DNA of 8,093 bases, taken from contig VBLD01000122.1 of the NCBI GenBank assembly GCA_005879205.1, positions 1 to 8,093 of the forward strand, read 5' to 3'. This DNA comes from Deltaproteobacteria bacterium (GTDB lineage: Bacteria > Desulfobacterota > Binatia > DP-6). This document shows positions 5,605-8,093 of the stretch, in pieces (position 1 is the stretch's first letter; each line of letters opens with the position of its first letter). The notes beneath the pieces are model-generated. The model worked only from the letters and a program-made list of their open reading frames with translations. It was not told the origin of the DNA and ran no database searches. The position numbers were made by a program, and so were the translations under genes.

Positions 5605-6514
5605 ACTCTTCCGGCGCGTCGGTCGGGTAGTAGAAGGCGAACAGGTTGCAGTGCTCCTTCCGGTCGGTGAACGGGCCGAACTTGTACGTCTCGTCGGTCT
5701 GGTTGTCGTAGGTGCAGGTCAACTGGAGACCCTTCACCTCGGGGGCGTTGTCGCCCGAGTAGCGGAGGAACGGCGGATCGAGGTACCCGGTCTGCTCGAA
5801 CAGCGGCACGCCGCTCGTCCCGTCCCAGGAGTCTGCGGTGAAGCGGACGCCGCGGTAATGGTAGTGGCCCGTGATGGCGAGCAGCTTGACGGGCTTCGGG
5901 AAGAGGCAGCGCGTGGTGGCGGTCGAGGTCGCGTGTGCCGGAACGACCACGTCCCGGTCCTGACCGAAGATCGCGCCGGCGTAGGAGCGGACCTTCCGCG
6001 GATTCATGGAGTAGAGGTTGAAGACGGCCCAGCCCTGCCCGGCGGGCGTGCGGAGCAGACCGTTGTCGACGAAGTGCGTCTGCGCGGCGAGCTGCTCCCC
6101 GGCACCGAAGTGGAAGGCGACACCGGGCGGGAGCTTCCAATCGAGGAACAGGTCCTGCGTCGCCAGGACGAGCTGCCAGACGCTGAAGTCGAGCGCGAAG
6201 TTACAGGCCTCGGCGCCGTCGGCGACGCTCATCGTTGGATCGGCCGGACGGTAGAGATGGACGTGGTGGCTGCCGCCGCTCACCTTGATCTTCACGCGAT
6301 GCACCGCCATGTCGCGCTTGCTCGGCATCTTCAGGTACGTGCACTCGGTGAGCTCCTCGCCGCGCGGCACGGTGACCGGGCCGACCTGGATCTGACAGCC
6401 CTTGCCCGGCGGGTGCATGTGCGGGCGCTTGAAGGGCGCCTCGGCGCCTGCGCCGCCGGCAAGGAGTCCGAGGGGAAGGAGGGCGAGCAAGGCCGAGCGG
6501 CGGAGGATGCCCAT
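5549..6514 (-). CDS. Secreted copper type II monooxygenase-like protein (PHM fold)
   Basis: The 321-aa protein has a signal peptide (MGILRRSALLALLPLGLLAGGAGA) followed by the tandem beta domains of the copper type II, ascorbate-dependent monooxygenase family (PHM/DBH type), which hydroxylates C-H bonds using O2 and two copper ions. CuH-site ligands correspond to H83 and H84 (SGGSHHVH) and H147 (AAQTHF). CuM-site histidines are H217 and H219 (ITGHYHYRG). The third CuM ligand, Met314 in PHM, aligns with H288 in KEHCNLFAFYYP; the adjacent C289 pairs with C267 at the same 22-residue spacing as the PHM disulfide. ATG 6514 is chosen because the signal peptide starts there, although the frame also opens at TTG 6532; neither has a strong ribosome-binding site. 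Substrate unknown, location periplasmic or extracellular. It converges on DUF3455 with a 56-bp overlap. Family call firm; catalysis inferred. Confidence 0.88.
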   Translation of the reverse strand: MGILRRSALLALLPLGLLAGGAGAEAPFKRPHMHPPGKGCQIQVGPVTVPRGEELTECTYLKMPSKRDMAVHRVKIKVSGGSHHVHLYRPADPTMSVADGAEACNFALDFSVWQLVLATQDLFLDWKLPPGVAFHFGAGEQLAAQTHFVDNGLLRTPAGQGWAVFNLYSMNPRKVRSYAGAIFGQDRDVVVPAHATSTATTRCLFPKPVKLLAITGHYHYRGVRFTADSWDGTSGVPLFEQTGYLDPPFLRYSGDNAPEVKGLQLTCTYDNQTDETYKFGPFTDRKEHCNLFAFYYPTDAPEEFTTCVQKNGVVTTTVRGQ

Positions 6515-6782
6515 GTTTGCGGGTTTACCCAAGTTCCGTGCCGGGGAGAAGAGGTTTTCTGTTGCGGAAACTGCTCATGCCGGGGCTCGCGTCCACGCAC
6601 GAGGCTCGCGCGCGTGCAGGGGTATTTCCCCCAGTCGCCCGGGGACTGAGCGTGTTGCCCCACGCGACGTGTGCCGGTCGGTCGACCGGTTCCCGCGACG
6701 CTTGACACACGAGCGGGCGACTGTCGCGCAGGATGTCATCGCATGTTGAGTGCGGTCGCTCACCGCGAGAGACGAATCGTTC
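6515..6782. other. Gene-free region upstream of the monooxygenase gene
   Basis: This 268-base stretch runs from the monooxygenase start to the stop of the GH114-fusion gene, so it should hold the monooxygenase promoter on the - strand, but I see no convincing -35/-10 pair there. It contains several small inverted repeats. One is CCGGTC/GACCGG with a 4-base loop (6674-6689), which overlaps the palindrome CGGTCGACCG (6679-6688). Another is GGGG/CCCC around TATTT (6619-6631). A third is a bulged stem GAGA-ACG/CGT-TCTC (6767-6784) at the GH114-fusion stop. Open frames here are short and show no recognisable protein. Confidence 0.5.
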
Positions 6783-8093
6783 TCACTGGACCTGACCCGA
6801 ATCGGGGTCGACCATCAACCCCGATTCGTCCACCGCCTCGAAGTCCGTGCCGTGGATCTGCGCGAGGAGGTGCAGGTCATCGTCGTCCCAGCGCGGGTCC
6901 GGGGCGCCGGTGATGAACCACGCCCCGCCGTTGTCGGCGACGAACATGCCGTATCGCTTGAGCGCGGTCAGGATCGCCTGGTTCGCGGCCGAGAAGCCCG
7001 AGATGTCGACGCTCGCCTTGAGCCGCAGGCGAAGTCCCATCGGAGGGAGGTTCGGGTCGGTGGACGATCCGGCCTGATGGCGGGCCGGCCAGACGAACGT
7101 GCGCTGGCTCGCCGGGACGGTGAAGCGCAGCGCGTGGTTGATCGCGCCGCTCCCGACCTCGTCGTAACGGACCAGCCCCGCCAGGATCGGCAGGCCGGCG
7201 GCGTCGGCCGAGGTGAAGGTCGCGGGGCGGAGCGCGTTCGACCCGAGGTTCCACACGGCGCCCGATCCGGCGGTCCACCGCTTTCCCTGCTGGCGCGGAC
7301 GCGCGGCAAACACCTCGAGGAGCTCGCACGTTCCGGCCTGCACCAGGAGGACGTGCCGGTCGCCCCGGCTCTTCGGTCCACCCTCGATCGGCGCATCGGT
7401 CGGGATGGGGTAGGGCCCCGGATCGCTCTCGTCGGCGTACCGGAACGTGACCGGGACGGTCGGCTGCGTGGCCGGGATCACGGCGTATGGAATGCCGTTC
7501 GGGACGCCGTTGTAGGTCGTGCCGAAGTCGGGATGGAGACCGGTCGCCGCGCCGATGCTCGCGATGTAGTCGTCCGAAAGCGGATGGACCGGCAACGCGG
7601 AGATGTTGGCGTTCCAGACGTTGTCCGCCGGGAAGACCGCGCACGGAACGGGCGGCGACTCGACGCCGGCGTTGCACGGGAAGCGATAGACGCCGAGCGA
7701 GCGCCGCTTCTTGAGGGCGTTGAAGCCGAGGCCGTTGGCGGCCGCGCAGAACTTGCTCGCGCTGCCGTTGTACTCGATCTCCAGCACCGCCTTGCCGGCC
7801 TGGACGAACGGCAGGAGCTTGTCGCACTCCTGGTAGCGGTAGCACTGCTCGTTGACCTCCCAGTCGAAGTACGGGAGCAGGTCCGGGATCTGATCGAGGT
7901 CGTTCTTCAGCGCGACGGCGAGGCCACGCGAATGGGCGGCGTTGGCGAGCCAGGTGTCGAAGGCGAGCTGATCGTCCGCCGTGAGCGGAAACCCGGTGGT
8001 GTTCGTGTAGCCGTCGACGTTGTCGAAATCGACGCCGTCGAACCCCTTCGCCTGGCACTGATCGAGGCGGGCGCTCAGGATCGGCTGGAGGAC
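6783..8093 (-). CDS. GH114 endo-alpha-1,4-polygalactosaminidase domain fused to a conserved C-terminal domain (5' partial)
   Basis: The visible 436 residues lack the N-terminus, which lies beyond the right edge. Visible residues 1-140 (7674-8093) are the C-terminal half of a GH114 TIM-barrel, whose known members cleave alpha-1,4-linked galactosamine polymers: GFDGVDFDNVDGYTNTTGFP (17-36), LAVALKNDL (58-66), VNEQCYRYQECD (80-91) and FNALKKRRSLGVYRFPC (124-140). The Asp residues of VDFDNVD and Glu82 are plausible catalytic acids. After a short linker, residues 151-436 form a second domain that I recall as a conserved unnamed family: FPADNVWN (154-161), ADESDPGPYPIP (220-231), GDRHVLLV (244-251), LVRYDEVGSGAINHALRF (307-324), WPARH (335-339), PPMGLRLRLKAS (350-361), ADNGGAWFITGAPDPRW (386-402). 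Export is expected for the family, but the signal peptide is out of view. The GTG at 7787 is an internal Val, not a start. Confidence 0.88.
   Translation of the reverse strand, partial: VLQPILSARLDQCQAKGFDGVDFDNVDGYTNTTGFPLTADDQLAFDTWLANAAHSRGLAVALKNDLDQIPDLLPYFDWEVNEQCYRYQECDKLLPFVQAGKAVLEIEYNGSASKFCAAANGLGFNALKKRRSLGVYRFPCNAGVESPPVPCAVFPADNVWNANISALPVHPLSDDYIASIGAATGLHPDFGTTYNGVPNGIPYAVIPATQPTVPVTFRYADESDPGPYPIPTDAPIEGGPKSRGDRHVLLVQAGTCELLEVFAARPRQQGKRWTAGSGAVWNLGSNALRPATFTSADAAGLPILAGLVRYDEVGSGAINHALRFTVPASQRTFVWPARHQAGSSTDPNLPPMGLRLRLKASVDISGFSAANQAILTALKRYGMFVADNGGAWFITGAPDPRWDDDDLHLLAQIHGTDFEAVDESGLMVDPDSGQVQ
6798..6828. repeat. 11-bp perfect inverted repeat inside the 3' end of the GH114-fusion gene
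   Basis: CGAATCGGGGT (6798-6808) and ACCCCGATTCG (6818-6828) are exact reverse complements around a 9-base loop. The repeat covers the codons for the DESGLMVDPDSG segment, a few residues before the stop. On the - strand transcript it would form a strong GC-rich hairpin 13 bases before the stop codon, possibly an mRNA 3'-end stabiliser or a rho-related structure. No T-tract follows. Confidence 0.6.

Noticed and set aside
5651..6649. A 332-codon + strand frame opposite the copper monooxygenase
   Set aside because: Val/Ala/Arg/Glu-rich antisense of a well-supported gene with copper ligands and a signal peptide.
6702..6707. Perfect TTGACA -35 element on the + strand
   Set aside because: There is no acceptable -10 box 16-18 bases downstream and no + strand gene to its right, only the antisense of the GH114-fusion gene.
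1..8093. tRNA, rRNA, CRISPR array, insertion sequence or attachment site
   Set aside because: I found no tandem direct repeats, transposase-like frame, cloverleaf or rRNA-like segment by reading. Covariance-model searches were not possible here.

Overview
The window is about 8.1 kb of very GC-rich bacterial DNA, with strong G/C preference at third codon positions and long spurious open frames on both strands. The gene set is a secreted PHM-like copper monooxygenase, a DUF3455 secreted protein, FixJ-type regulation, a GH114 glycosidase fused to a conserved secreted domain, and chromosomal methionine salvage. It looks like a chromosomal segment of an uncultivated soil or sediment bacterium of the former Deltaproteobacteria sphere (Myxococcota or Binatota-like). 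That placement is an inference from gene content and composition, not a taxonomic result. There is no tRNA, rRNA, CRISPR array, transposase or obvious attachment site.

Layout, left to right. At 1-77 is the 3' end of an unidentified + strand gene. It abuts an asparagine-synthetase-like protein (80-1906, +) whose catalytic motifs are degenerate. Converging on it is a small SRPBCC/START-fold protein (1924-2367, -). A 143-bp divergent promoter region (2368-2510) separates that gene from mtnA (2511-3599, +), which encodes methylthioribose-1-phosphate isomerase and is followed after 15 bp by a small conserved DUF6941-like protein (3615-4019, +). A weak terminator-like hairpin follows. Next come a FixJ/LuxR-type response regulator with a phosphorylation-dead receiver (4094-4978, +) and, 11 bp downstream, a secreted DUF3455 protein (4990-5604, +). 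The DUF3455 3' end overlaps by 56 bp the 3' end of a convergent secreted copper type II monooxygenase-like gene (5549-6514, -). After a 268-bp gene-free stretch, the right end is a partial - strand gene (6783 to beyond 8093) for a GH114 endo-polygalactosaminidase domain fused to a second conserved domain.

The genes do not form one obvious pathway. MtnA is a housekeeping methionine-salvage enzyme. The right half is oriented to the cell envelope or exterior, with DUF3455, monooxygenase and GH114 fusion products all apparently exported. The most striking theme is loss or swap of canonical active-site residues in three recognisable folds. The Asn synthetase lacks the N-terminal Cys and has a broken PP-loop. 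The response regulator lacks the acidic pocket, the phospho-Asp (replaced by Glu) and the Lys. The PHM-like protein has His where PHM has its CuM Met ligand. I did not find a convincing new multi-gene system; the best leads are these altered proteins and the GH114 fusion architecture.
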